The translations under genes were made by a program, and so were the position numbers. From positions 48,477-112,476 of the IMG/VR virus record IMGVR_UViG_3300010367_000012: a stretch of 64,000 nt of DNA, one strand, 5' to 3'. Shown here piece after piece: positions 1-5,894 of the stretch; within the stretch, counting starts at the first letter, position 1; each line of letters opens with the position of its first letter. The notes under the pieces are model-generated. The model did not search any database, was not told the DNA's origin, and saw only the letters and a list, made by a program, of their open reading frames with translations. The stretch is from a virus.

Positions 1-1365
1 GTTCAGGATCAGGCTTGGATCACCGGTTTCGTCAAGTGGCTTCGTAATGATGCCTTCATGCGCTCTGCGTCCATCGTAGCGGCTGCTGAGGGTGCCAAGG
101 CACTTCTTGACGCAGGAACCATGAACGGCTCTCCTAGGGGCCTTGTAGCGGCTTCTCTAGCCCGTGCTGACGAGCCTGGTGAGTTCCTGGCGTACTGGAC
201 CAACAAGTTTGGCAAGAGTATCCCTGCTTCTGTAAAGAAGGGTGTTGCTGACGGAGCAAAGCGTCTCTACAACGAGTATGGTTTGCTTAAGTACGACACC
301 GATTCCAAGGGATTCCGCTTTGCTGACGTCATTCAGTTGACTCACGCTAAGGCTGGAAATGCTACTCAGAACTCTTTGTTCAAGTATGCTCTTGACCGCC
401 GTTACGGAAATGACGCTGTTCCTGCTGAGTTGAACATGGTGAGCACTCGTGCTAACCTGATGTCTGCTCCTGTAGAGAAGCGTAAGGCTCTCATTGGTAC
501 TGCTGTTGGTCGAGACACGCTCAAGACTGCTGGTATTACCTGGGAAGCTCTTTCCGGATGGCTTCAGGGTCCGATGGATAAGCAGGCTTGGGAAGCTGTT
601 ATTCCTAACATGGGTTACATGGCATTGCTGCGTAATCTCCGCAACTTCGTAGAGGCTGGTGTATCCAATGAGGTTCTTAAGGGCGTACTGGCAACACTGT
701 CTGACGCTGGGCAGGTTTCTCGAAGCAAGCAGTTCCCATTCCGATTCCTTGCGGCCTATCAGGCTAACAAGGGAAATCTGAAGATTGCTGCTGCTCTTGA
801 GGAAGCACTTGAGCACTCCCTTAGCAATGTTCCGTCTCTGACTGGACGTACGCTAATCCTGGTTGACCGCTCAGGTTCTATGTTTCAGACTCACCAGAAT
901 GACCGTGAGTTGACCATGGCTGATAAGGCTGCTATCTTCGGTTCTGCGCTTGCGCTTCGTGCTGAGGATGCTGACTTGGTTCAGTTCGGTTCTGCATGGG
1001 GTGGACGTAAGCCTTACGAGGCTGTAAACTTCCGTCAGGGAGATTCACTGCTTCCTATGCTTGACAAGTTCCGTGACATGGGTGGAACTGACACTCAGGG
1101 TGCCGTTCGCGGTAGCTTCAAGGGTCATGACCGCGTTATCATCATCACTGATGAGCAGTACAACGGTTACGGTGGCGATCCTCTTTCTGCTGTTCCTGTG
1201 AACACTCCGGTGTACACCTGGAACTTGGAAGGGTATCGTGTCGGTCAGAGTCAGTCTGGTTCTAAGAAGCGTCACACCTTCGGTGGACTTACTGACAAGG
1301 GATTCGAGATGATTCCTCTCATCGAGATGGGTCAGTCTCAGAAGTGGCCTTGGGAGAAGAAGTGA
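1..1365 (+). CDS. Ro60/Rsr-like TROVE and vWA domain protein, 5' end outside window
   Basis: The frame is open from the first base, so the true start lies upstream; the first internal ATG is at 58. The visible part begins in the TROVE (HEAT-like ring) domain, with the typical FVKWLRND and MRSASIVAAAE segments. A C-terminal vWA domain follows, with MIDAS residues DRSGSM, a later GGTDT threonine and an IIITDE aspartate. Ro proteins bind misfolded RNAs through the ring and Y RNAs on its outer face; bacterial Rsr works with exoribonucleases in rRNA and tRNA maturation and stress. The gene sits directly upstream of the tRNA cluster and of a structured spacer that could be its RNA partner. The domain assignment is firm; the phage role is inference. 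Confidence 0.93.
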   Translation, partial: VQDQAWITGFVKWLRNDAFMRSASIVAAAEGAKALLDAGTMNGSPRGLVAASLARADEPGEFLAYWTNKFGKSIPASVKKGVADGAKRLYNEYGLLKYDTDSKGFRFADVIQLTHAKAGNATQNSLFKYALDRRYGNDAVPAELNMVSTRANLMSAPVEKRKALIGTAVGRDTLKTAGITWEALSGWLQGPMDKQAWEAVIPNMGYMALLRNLRNFVEAGVSNEVLKGVLATLSDAGQVSRSKQFPFRFLAAYQANKGNLKIAAALEEALEHSLSNVPSLTGRTLILVDRSGSMFQTHQNDRELTMADKAAIFGSALALRAEDADLVQFGSAWGGRKPYEAVNFRQGDSLLPMLDKFRDMGGTDTQGAVRGSFKGHDRVIIITDEQYNGYGGDPLSAVPVNTPVYTWNLEGYRVGQSQSGSKKRHTFGGLTDKGFEMIPLIEMGQSQKWPWEKK

Positions 1366-1368
1366 GTT

Positions 1369-1504
1369 GGTTTTGTATCTGGTGTAGAAACTGGGTTCCT
1401 TTCCCAAGGAACACCTGTCATCTATGCGGTAGACCAAAACCCATCAGTTGATTGGCAGAGTAAAATCTGCTAAGCTAGTAGTTCTACGGGGTAACTCGTA
1501 GAAC
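1369..1504 (+). ncRNA. Candidate structured (Y RNA-like) RNA downstream of TROVE gene
   Basis: This non-coding stretch between the TROVE stop and the first tRNA is rich in stems. GGTTTTG (1369-1375) can pair with CAAAACC (1435-1441), closing an arm. Inside it lies a perfect 7-bp hairpin, GTTCCTT (1395-1401) with AAGGAAC (1406-1412), and a short TCTA/TAGA hairpin at 1421-1433. Two more hairpins follow: GCAGA/TCTGC near 1455-1470 and GTTCTACG/CGTAGAAC (1481-1488 with 1497-1504). Bacterial Y RNAs are commonly encoded next to rsr and close their ends in a stem. The D-loop-like AGTTGATTGGCAGAG recalls the tRNA mimicry of YrlA RNAs. No T-loop was recognised, so this is a candidate only. Confidence 0.35.
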
Positions 1505-1507
1505 AAT

Positions 1508-1578
1508 GGGGCCATCGTTCAATGGTAGGACACCTGTTTTGCAAGCAGGTAATCGGGGTTCGACTCCCCGTGGCTCCA
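1508..1578 (+). tRNA. tRNA-Ala(TGC)
   Basis: Acceptor stem GGGGCCA/TGGCTCC (1508-1514 with 1571-1577) contains the alanine identity pair G3-U70. The anticodon loop TTTGCAA gives anticodon TGC at 1540-1542. The T loop is GTTCGACTC and the discriminator is A1578. CCA is not fully encoded. Confidence 0.95.
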
Positions 1579-1639
1579 CATCGCAAATCCTGAGAGCGGG
1601 CTAAACCGGTTACGCCCTTAAGGGATGATTCCAGAGATG

Positions 1640-1669
1640 GTGACTACACTGGATTAACAAAGTAGTCAC
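1640..1669 (+). other. Inter-tRNA hairpin
   Basis: A perfect 8-bp inverted repeat, GTGACTAC (1640-1647) and GTAGTCAC (1662-1669), has a 14-nt loop. It lies four bases upstream of tRNA-Lys(CTT) in the 95-nt spacer between two tRNAs. It lacks a U-tract, so a processing or stabilising hairpin in the tRNA precursor is more likely than a terminator. Confidence 0.5.
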
Positions 1670-1673
1670 ACCT

Positions 1674-1746
1674 GCTCCGGTAGCTCAGTTGGCAGAGCAG
1701 CGGACTCTTAATCCGCGTGTCCTCGGTTCAAGTCCGAGTCGGAGTA
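1674..1746 (+). tRNA. tRNA-Lys(CTT)
   Basis: Acceptor GCTCCGG/TCGGAGT has G-U pairs at both ends. D arm AGCTCAGTTGGCAGAGC. Anticodon loop CTCTTAA gives CTT at 1707-1709. T loop GGTTCAAGTCC, discriminator A1746. Confidence 0.95.
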
Positions 1747-1882
1747 CAGTGTAGCTAGGAAGGGCTCTACAGCTTTGTACTGCATTCCCCCTACCAGGCA
1801 GCGTGCGCACCTGTCCTGGCCATAGCAGTCCTCTATGCGGTTCTTGGAGAAGGCACAATGGTGCAACCTCATGGACTTTTTT
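1747..1882 (+). other. Structured inter-tRNA spacer
   Basis: These 136 bases hold no tRNA and no convincing coding frame. Hairpins are visible: TGTAG/CTACA near 1750-1772, CCAGGCAG with CTG-T-CCTGG around 1794-1819 (one bulged base), and GCAC-AATG-GTGC near 1853-1864. The words CACCTGTC (1808-1815) and TCTATGCGGT (1832-1841) also occur, in the same order, in the spacer after the TROVE gene (1412-1419 and 1421-1430). This suggests related RNA elements. Function unknown. Confidence 0.4.
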
Positions 1883-1955
1883 GATTCATTAGCTCAGTTG
1901 GCAGAGCAGCAGACTTTTAATCTGAAGCGCCTCGGTTCGAGTCCGAGATGAATCA
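1883..1955 (+). tRNA. tRNA-Lys(TTT)
   Basis: Acceptor GATTCAT/ATGAATC (1883-1889 with 1948-1954). The D arm matches that of the preceding tRNA-Lys. Anticodon loop CTTTTAA gives TTT. Discriminator A1955. It reads AAA, a codon that is less used in GC-rich hosts. Confidence 0.95.
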
Positions 1956-1975
1956 CTTTACAATTAGGAGGAAAG

Positions 1976-2566
1976 ATGGCAGTACAACCAGGAGACTTTG
2001 GTCTAGTATCCATTAAGGGCGGAGTCGGATTATTAATCCGAATCGGTCAGTTTTTGAATGGAGATGGCTTCCGTGATTACGAACACGCCTTTATTTATAT
2101 GGGTGATGGTAAGATCGTTGAAGCTGAGCCTGGTGGTGCCCTTATTTCCGACTTGTCTGAGTATGATGGTCGTCCAATTATCTGGTCTAGTGGACTTGTT
2201 CCCTTGACAGATGAGCAGCGCAACCTTATTGTTCAGTCAGCACTGGCGCAGGAAGGAACGCCTTACAGCTTCCTTGACTACCTAGCCATTGCGTTGTATC
2301 GTCTCGGTATCAAGCATCCGGGTGTGGCACAGCGTGTTGAGAGTTCGAAGCACTTGATTTGCTCTCAGCTAGTTGCGCTAGACTATGAACATGCTGGTAT
2401 ACCGTTGACAGACTTACCACCGTATCTTGTGACTCCTGGCAAACTGACCAACTACTTGCTAAGACTCAAGGGATACGCTAAGCTAGCCAAGCAAGTACAG
2501 CACAGCGGAAGAAACAGTGTAAACATTCAAGCCGCAGGAGATATAAGCATTGGCAGTATTCGCTAA
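1976..2566 (+). CDS. Permuted papain-like (YiiX/NlpC-P60 superfamily) hydrolase
   Basis: This 196-residue protein follows an AGGAGG site seven bases before the ATG. The likely catalytic histidine is in YEHAFIYMG (about residue 38), followed by GKIVEAEPGG. The likely catalytic cysteine is in HLICSQLVALDYEHAG (about residue 127). Histidine before cysteine is the order of circularly permuted papain-fold enzymes such as YiiX, which cut amide or thioester bonds in peptides, lipids or peptidoglycan. The C-terminus (NSVNIQAAGDISIGSIR) is a short polar beta-like tail. No signal peptide is seen, so an intracellular or holin-dependent role is possible. The substrate cannot be deduced. Confidence 0.65.
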   Translation: MAVQPGDFGLVSIKGGVGLLIRIGQFLNGDGFRDYEHAFIYMGDGKIVEAEPGGALISDLSEYDGRPIIWSSGLVPLTDEQRNLIVQSALAQEGTPYSFLDYLAIALYRLGIKHPGVAQRVESSKHLICSQLVALDYEHAGIPLTDLPPYLVTPGKLTNYLLRLKGYAKLAKQVQHSGRNSVNIQAAGDISIGSIR

Positions 2567-2696
2567 CATAGATAACATTCGATGGTTCTTTCTCTGTAAG
2601 AAATGCAAGCCACAACTAACGTCAGATAACTATCCGACAAAAGATAGGGCTGAAGCAGCAGAGCAAAAGCACATTAGAATAAAGCACGCAAAGTAA
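2550..2696 (+). CDS. Small basic protein with CxxC motif, 48 aa
   Basis: A TTG start at 2550 has AGGAG (2536-2540) nine bases upstream, and the frame runs to TAA at 2694-2696. It overlaps the 3' end of the preceding hydrolase gene by 17 bases in another frame and ends just before tRNA-Arg(ACG). The peptide has an aromatic start (NIRWFFL), then CKKC, then a charged helix rich in Ala, Lys and His. A single CxxC with downstream histidines could bind metal. No family recognised. The ribosome binding site and tight packing support it as a gene. Confidence 0.6.
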   Translation: MAVFANIDNIRWFFLCKKCKPQLTSDNYPTKDRAEAAEQKHIRIKHAK

Positions 2697-2699
2697 CAT

Positions 2700-2772
2700 G
2701 CGTCTGTAGCTCAATGGATAGAGCATCTGACTACGGATCAGAAGGTTGGGGGTTCGAATCCCTCCAGGCGCA
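2700..2772 (+). tRNA. tRNA-Arg(ACG)
   Basis: Acceptor GCGTCTG/CAGGCGC (2700-2706 with 2765-2771). Anticodon loop CTACGGA gives ACG; A34 would be edited to inosine by host TadA. T arm GGGGGTTCGAATCCCTC. Discriminator A2772. Confidence 0.95.
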
Positions 2773-2882
2773 CAGGGAAATCTAAACCATGTTGAAACAC
2801 ACCCTATAAAGTCTTAACACATGGGAGATCCGCCAGAGTCTCTGATATCTGGCATTTTCATACCTAAAACACGGAGGCAACC

Positions 2883-3665
2883 ATGTTTGGTCGTAAGAAG
2901 AAGACGAACGATTCGCTTACGGTTCTCAAGAGCATTACTCTTCAGAATCAGGCTAACTTTCAGCAGGTTTCGCTTGATAAGTCTCACGTTTCTCTTGTGA
3001 AGACTCAGGAGGCTGCTAAGGTTTCGCTTACTAAGCGAGGAATGGCAGGAAAGAAGTTTGCAGTCGGCATTATCGTGGATAACTCTGGTTCTATGGGTCC
3101 GTGGGGATTCAATTTCTACAACAAGGGTTATGTGCAGACGCTGACTGAGTTTGCTCTGGGCTATGCCTTTGAGGTGGACACGGATGGTCTGATCCCGGTT
3201 GGTGTCTTTGGAGATGGCTTCCAGTGGGCTTCTGAGGACCTTACACAGGACAACTACAAGGGTTTCGTAGCCTCTCAGGGCTGGAACGGCAACGGTGGCG
3301 GTACGAACACTGGTGGCGCTCTGGAGAAGGTTCAGGAGCTGTTTGACCACTCTGAGGATCTTAACCTCATTATCGTTGTTACTGACGGTATGCCGAATAG
3401 CAAGTCGCACGTTATTCAGCAGCTTGAGCTTATGTCTCGTAAGCCTTATGTTGTCAAGTGGCTTATTGTTGGTGATGACGCTGAGGCACTGAAGTTCGGT
3501 AAGCACATTGACGATAACCTTGCTGGTCTTGTTGACAATGTTGACACCAAGAACTACACTGGTAAGGACCTTGCAAAGCTGACTCCTGAGAAGTTTGCTG
3601 AGGACATGTCCGACGAGCTTGACACGTATGAGGTTGCAGCAAGGGACAAGGGTATTCTTAAGTAA
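2883..3665 (+). CDS. vWA domain protein (TerF/TerY-like)
   Basis: This 260-residue protein has a basic N-terminus (GRKKKT), then a von Willebrand A domain. The MIDAS is DNSGSMG (about residue 67), the conserved threonine lies in GGGTNTGGAL (about 140), and the distal aspartate is in IIVVTDGMPNS (about 163). The arrangement and the GVFGDGFQ segment resemble vWA proteins of tellurium/stress Ter systems, which bind metal and act in protein assemblies. An RBS (GGAGG) precedes the ATG. It lies between tRNA genes and is the second vWA protein within 3 kb of the TROVE-vWA gene. The phage function is unknown. Confidence 0.8.
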   Translation: MFGRKKKTNDSLTVLKSITLQNQANFQQVSLDKSHVSLVKTQEAAKVSLTKRGMAGKKFAVGIIVDNSGSMGPWGFNFYNKGYVQTLTEFALGYAFEVDTDGLIPVGVFGDGFQWASEDLTQDNYKGFVASQGWNGNGGGTNTGGALEKVQELFDHSEDLNLIIVVTDGMPNSKSHVIQQLELMSRKPYVVKWLIVGDDAEALKFGKHIDDNLAGLVDNVDTKNYTGKDLAKLTPEKFAEDMSDELDTYEVAARDKGILK

Positions 3666-3674
3666 GGAGTATTT

Positions 3675-4187
3675 ATGTCACGTACTCGTAAAGATCGTCC
3701 ATACTGGGTTATGAAGAATGATCCTGAGATGGACCGATATGCACGACACGATCATTTGGTTACTCTTCGAGAGCAAGTCGGAGAAGAGCCTGTTTACCGC
3801 AATGTCCTGGATAAGGATGGCTGGCACTGGAAAGAAGAAGTCTTGTACATGAGACCTATCTTCCGTACCTGGACAGAGACTGTCGATTGCACTCTTGACA
3901 TCCCTGAAGAGCCTGTGTCAGTATGGAGACGTAAGACCCTCAAGGGTAAGACCAACGAAGATCGACTTGCTGAGAAGAATTGCTTCCACTGGTTGGAATA
4001 CTATCCAAATACCAGAAGCAGCAAGGACTTCAAGCAGTTGACAAACGGGGCCGTACGCTCTAAGGTTAGACAACAGCTACACAGCGCGGTACGTGATTAC
4101 GGTACTTATTGGGAAGACGACGACTGGTACGATGTTGATGTCTTCGTAGACAGCAAGCACGCTAGTAACGGATGGTGGGATTGGTAA
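3675..4187 (+). CDS. Basic, tryptophan-rich hypothetical protein
   Basis: This 170-residue protein starts nine bases after the vWA gene, behind AAGGAG. The N-terminus SRTRKDRPYWV is strongly basic, the middle holds repeated W-containing charged segments (HWKEEV, FRTWTET, VWRRKTLKGK), and the C-terminus is acidic and aromatic (WEDDDWYDVDVF). The composition suggests nucleic-acid contact, but no family is recognised. Its stop overlaps the next small gene's ATG (TAATG), so the two are translationally coupled. Confidence 0.75.
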   Translation: MSRTRKDRPYWVMKNDPEMDRYARHDHLVTLREQVGEEPVYRNVLDKDGWHWKEEVLYMRPIFRTWTETVDCTLDIPEEPVSVWRRKTLKGKTNEDRLAEKNCFHWLEYYPNTRSSKDFKQLTNGAVRSKVRQQLHSAVRDYGTYWEDDDWYDVDVFVDSKHASNGWWDW

Positions 4188-4336
4188 TGGCAGCAAAGGT
4201 GAACACTAAGGTCACTTTGCCCAGCGGTAAAAAGGGAGTTGTAACTACTCCTCCTACTGGAACACCTGGTAAGGAAACTCAGGAAGTCTGGGTTAAGCCT
4301 GGAGAGTCTTACCGAGTCCCTGCGAAGGACTTGTAG
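4187..4336 (+). CDS. Small hypothetical protein, 49 aa
   Basis: The ATG at 4187 overlaps the stop of the previous gene by one base, and the frame ends with TAG at 4334-4336. The peptide is Thr/Pro/Gly-rich and basic, with beta-turn segments such as LPSGKKG and VKPGESYRVP. It resembles a small beta-barrel or decoration-type fragment, but no family is recognised. Coupling to the upstream gene and codon use like its neighbours support it. Confidence 0.6.
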   Translation: MAAKVNTKVTLPSGKKGVVTTPPTGTPGKETQEVWVKPGESYRVPAKDL

Positions 4337-4402
4337 TAAAATTGGGGGATACGGGTAGACGCAGCCGCCGTATCTTAAATGAAGCAGGGACTCGCCCCAC
4401 TT

Positions 4403-4475
4403 GCTCCAGTAGCTCAGCGGATAGAGCAATCGCCTTCTAAGCGATAGGTCGCAGGTTCGAATCCTGCCTGGAGCA
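4403..4475 (+). tRNA. tRNA-Arg(TCT)
   Basis: Acceptor GCTCCAG/CTGGAGC (4403-4409 with 4468-4474). Anticodon stem ATCGC/GCGAT with loop CTTCTAA gives TCT. It reads AGA, a rare codon in GC-rich actinobacteria. Discriminator A4475. Confidence 0.96.
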
Positions 4476-4499
4476 CGCCGTATCTTACAAGGAGGAATA

Positions 4500-4700
4500 A
4501 TGGCTGATAGTAAGAAGCTCAAGCGTGGAGATCGCGTCAAGACGGCTGTTGGTGAGGGTACTGTCACCTGGACAGAAAGCTCAACTGGTCGGTTTGTCGT
4601 TGATAACTATCCTCACGCATTGTCTTCTGGGGATCTGCGAGAAGTTGTCAAAGAGCCTGAATCTGGAAAGAAGAAGGGTTTGTTCGGCCGTAAGAAGTAA
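4500..4700 (+). CDS. Small KOW/SH3-like basic protein, 66 aa
   Basis: A strong AAGGAGG precedes the ATG. The sequence KRGDRVKTAVGEGTVTWTE followed by GRFVVDNYPHALSSGDLREV has the pattern of a small SH3/KOW-like barrel, in which GDRV and GxGxV strands often contact nucleic acid. The C-terminus ends in a basic cluster (GLFGRKK) nearly identical to the GRKKK start of the vWA protein. It lies between tRNA-Arg and tRNA-Val. Function unknown. Confidence 0.7.
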   Translation: MADSKKLKRGDRVKTAVGEGTVTWTESSTGRFVVDNYPHALSSGDLREVVKEPESGKKKGLFGRKK

Positions 4701-4732
4701 GCTATACTTGTACAACGCCCTTCGGGGCACTT

Positions 4733-4803
4733 GCCCGATTAGGTTAATGGGAGACCAGTAGTTTTACACACTACATGCGGGGGTTCGATTCCCTCATCGG
4801 GTA
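4733..4803 (+). tRNA. tRNA-Val(TAC)
   Basis: Acceptor GCCCGAT/ATCGGGT (4733-4739 with 4796-4802). Anticodon stem GTAGT/ACTAC with loop TTTACAC gives TAC. Discriminator A4803. Confidence 0.95.
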
Positions 4804-4804
4804 C

Positions 4805-4888
4805 GTGAAACCAAAAACACCAAAGCCCTATCCAGGGCCTAATAATCCGAAACCACCGAGTGGTCCTAGACCACCTTATAGAACTTAA
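4805..4888 (+). CDS. Possible proline-rich micro-ORF, 27 aa
   Basis: A GTG at 4805 opens a 27-codon frame ending in TAA at 4886-4888, filling nearly the whole spacer between tRNA-Val and the tmRNA-like RNA. About 40 percent of residues are proline and the rest are mostly Lys, Arg, Gly and Asn, with repeated KP, GP and PP steps. There is no Shine-Dalgarno sequence, because the upstream bases belong to the tRNA 3' end. It may be chance in a C-rich spacer. The composition recalls proline-rich ribosome-targeting peptides. Low confidence. Confidence 0.25.
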   Translation: MKPKTPKPYPGPNNPKPPSGPRPPYRT

Positions 4889-4894
4889 TACAAT

Positions 4895-4972
4895 GGGGCT
4901 GGAAGGTTTCGACGTTGGCGAAAGCCGCACGCGGAGCACCAGCGGACCTGGGTTCGATTCCCAGCAGCTCCA
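4895..4972 (+). ncRNA. Minimal tmRNA-like RNA (tRNA-like domain only)
   Basis: Acceptor GGGGCTG (4895-4901) pairs fully with CAGCTCC (4965-4971) and carries the G3-U70 alanine identity pair. It is followed by GGTTTCGAC (4905-4913), the hallmark D-loop of tmRNA. The 3' side has GGA, T stem CTGGG/CCCAG (4948-4952 with 4960-4964) and loop TTCGATT, close to the 3' end of actinobacterial ssrA. Between them CGTTGG (4913-4918) pairs with CCAGCG (4939-4944) in place of helix H2, capped by about 20 nt. The whole RNA is about 78 nt, where normal tmRNA is 350-400. There is no tag frame and no pseudoknots. It lies two bases before tRNA-Cys, so it is probably processed with it. Confidence 0.75.
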
Positions 4973-4974
4973 CT

Positions 4975-5051
4975 GGTGCCGGACCTAGATCACATGGCGT
5001 GGTAGCGCTCTGCAAAAGCGTTGGTTCGGGGTTCGATTCCCCTCGGTACCT
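4975..5051 (+). tRNA. tRNA-Cys(GCA)
   Basis: Acceptor GGTGCCG/CGGTACC (4975-4981 with 5044-5050). Anticodon stem GCGCT/AGCGT with loop CTGCAAA gives GCA at 5012-5014. The D arm is unusual: only a 3-bp ACC/GGT stem with a long loop is evident. The outermost T-stem pair is mismatched. The tRNA is probably functional, but weaker than its neighbours. Confidence 0.75.
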
Positions 5052-5055
5052 CTTT

Positions 5056-5141
5056 GGAAACTTGGCTGAGATGGCTTAAGGTGCTCGACTGCTAATCGAG
5101 TGAAGGTAACACTTCCACGGGTTCGAATCCCGTAGTTTCCG
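5056..5141 (+). tRNA. tRNA-Ser(GCT)
   Basis: Acceptor GGAAACT/AGTTTCC. Anticodon stem CTCGA/TCGAG with loop CTGCTAA gives GCT. A long class II variable arm (GAAGGTAACACTTC) follows. Discriminator G5141, as expected for serine. Confidence 0.95.
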
Positions 5142-5146
5142 CGCAT

Positions 5147-5230
5147 GGAAGGGAAGCAAATGGTTAGCGGCTACGCTGGAAACGTAGTGAGGGTTTACCG
5201 CCCGAGCGGGTTCGATTCCCGTCCCTTCCG
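5147..5230 (+). tRNA. tRNA-Ser(GGA)
   Basis: Acceptor GGAAGGG/CCCTTCC. Anticodon stem CTACG/CGTAG with loop CTGGAAA gives GGA. Class II variable arm with GGGTTTACCGCCC. Discriminator G5230. Confidence 0.94.
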
Positions 5231-5328
5231 CAGCACTTGGCAGTGCAACCCTATGTGGTCTGCCTTTTATCGCGGTCTGGCCTAACGCCAGGGGCTCCGG
5301 TACTAAAACAAAATCAGTAGGGCACAAT
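5231..5328 (+). other. Structured inter-tRNA spacer
   Basis: No tRNA or coding frame is convincing in these 98 bases. Hairpins GCACT-TGGC-AGTGC near 5233-5246 and CTGGC-CTAAC-GCCAG near 5276-5291 are visible. The stretch GTGCAACC followed by CTATGTGGT (5251-5259) resembles GTGCAACC and TCTATGCGGT in the spacer at 1747-1882. Function unknown. Confidence 0.35.
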
Positions 5329-5412
5329 GGAGGAACTAACATCGGTGGCGTGGCACGGTCTTGAAAACCGTACGGTGTAAAAGCCGTGGGGGTTCGAATC
5401 CCTCTTCCTCCG
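5329..5412 (+). tRNA. tRNA-Ser(TGA)
   Basis: Acceptor GGAGGAA/TTCCTCC. Anticodon stem ACGGT/ACCGT with loop CTTGAAA gives TGA. Long variable arm ACGGTGTAAAAGCCGT. Discriminator G5412. Confidence 0.95.
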
Positions 5413-5416
5413 CTTT

Positions 5417-5491
5417 GCTCCTGTGGCCAAGTTTGGTGAAGGCAGCACTCTTATAAGGTGAAGATCGTCAGTTCAAATCTGACCAGGAGTA
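5417..5491 (+). tRNA. tRNA-Ile(TAT)
   Basis: Acceptor GCTCCTG/CAGGAGT with a terminal G-U pair. Loop CTTATAA gives anticodon TAT, reading the AUA codon that is rare in GC-rich hosts. The anticodon stem is weak (one G-A mismatch at the top and a T-G closing pair). Discriminator A5491. Confidence 0.85.
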
Positions 5492-5504
5492 CGTTAGGGA
5501 GACA

Positions 5505-5813
5505 ATGCGAAACATTACTATGGAGAACTTCAATGAGGTTCTTGAATCTAGCAAGCCTGTTCTTGTTGATTTCTGGGCTGAATGGTGTGGTCCTTGTAAG
5601 ATGATGACACCCGTGCTAGAGTCTGTAGACAAGGAGAACGAGTGGCTAGACGTAGTGAAGATCAATGCAGATGAACAAGCTGATCTGGCTAAGCGTTATG
5701 ACGTATCCTCTATTCCAACTCTTATGCTTTTCAAGAATGGCAAGATCGTTGAGTATCATGTAGGAGCCTTGCCAAAGTTCAAGATCCTTGGTATCATTAA
5801 CGAACACAAGTAA
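5505..5813 (+). CDS. trxA: Thioredoxin
   Basis: This 102-residue single-domain thioredoxin has the active site WCGPC at residues 27-31, preceded by VDFWAE, and the cis-proline in SIPTLMLF near residue 70. The length and beta-alpha order fit the family. It reduces disulphides, for instance in ribonucleotide reductase, or serves as a processivity partner in some phages. An AGGGAGA site precedes the ATG. It is embedded between tRNA-Ile(TAT) and tRNA-Ile(GAT), so it is cotranscribed with the tRNA cluster. No reductase gene is in this window. Confidence 0.95.
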   Translation: MRNITMENFNEVLESSKPVLVDFWAEWCGPCKMMTPVLESVDKENEWLDVVKINADEQADLAKRYDVSSIPTLMLFKNGKIVEYHVGALPKFKILGIINEHK

Positions 5814-5820
5814 GCAACAA

Positions 5821-5892
5821 TCGGGCGTAGTTCAATGGTTAGAACGGCTCTCTGATAAGGAGCAGACGGAGGTTCAATTCCTCTCGCCCGGA
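5821..5892 (+). tRNA. tRNA-Ile(GAT)
   Basis: Acceptor TCGGGCG/CGCCCGG (terminal T-G pair). Anticodon stem GCTCT/GGAGC with loop CTGATAA gives GAT. T loop GGTTCAATTCC. Discriminator A5892. Confidence 0.9.
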
Positions 5893-5894
5893 CT

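Noticed and set aside
157-816. 219-codon minus-strand frame opposite the TROVE gene
   Set aside because: It mirrors a strongly supported plus-strand domain, has low-complexity Ser/Leu composition and no RBS.
1846-1958. ATG frame running through tRNA-Lys(TTT)
   Set aside because: It translates a tRNA gene, so it is accidental.
2814-3506. 230-codon minus-strand frame
   Set aside because: Antisense shadow of the vWA gene with no RBS and improbable composition.
4106-4567. Minus-strand frame containing GRIRTCDLSLRR-type sequence
   Set aside because: This is the well-known false protein produced by translating the complement of tRNA genes; it overlaps tRNA-Arg(TCT).
4895-4972. Reading the tmRNA-like RNA as an attP site copied from host ssrA
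   Set aside because: attP copies normally carry only the 3' end; here both acceptor strands, the 5' D-loop and a replacement helix are kept, and no integrase is in the window. Not fully excluded.
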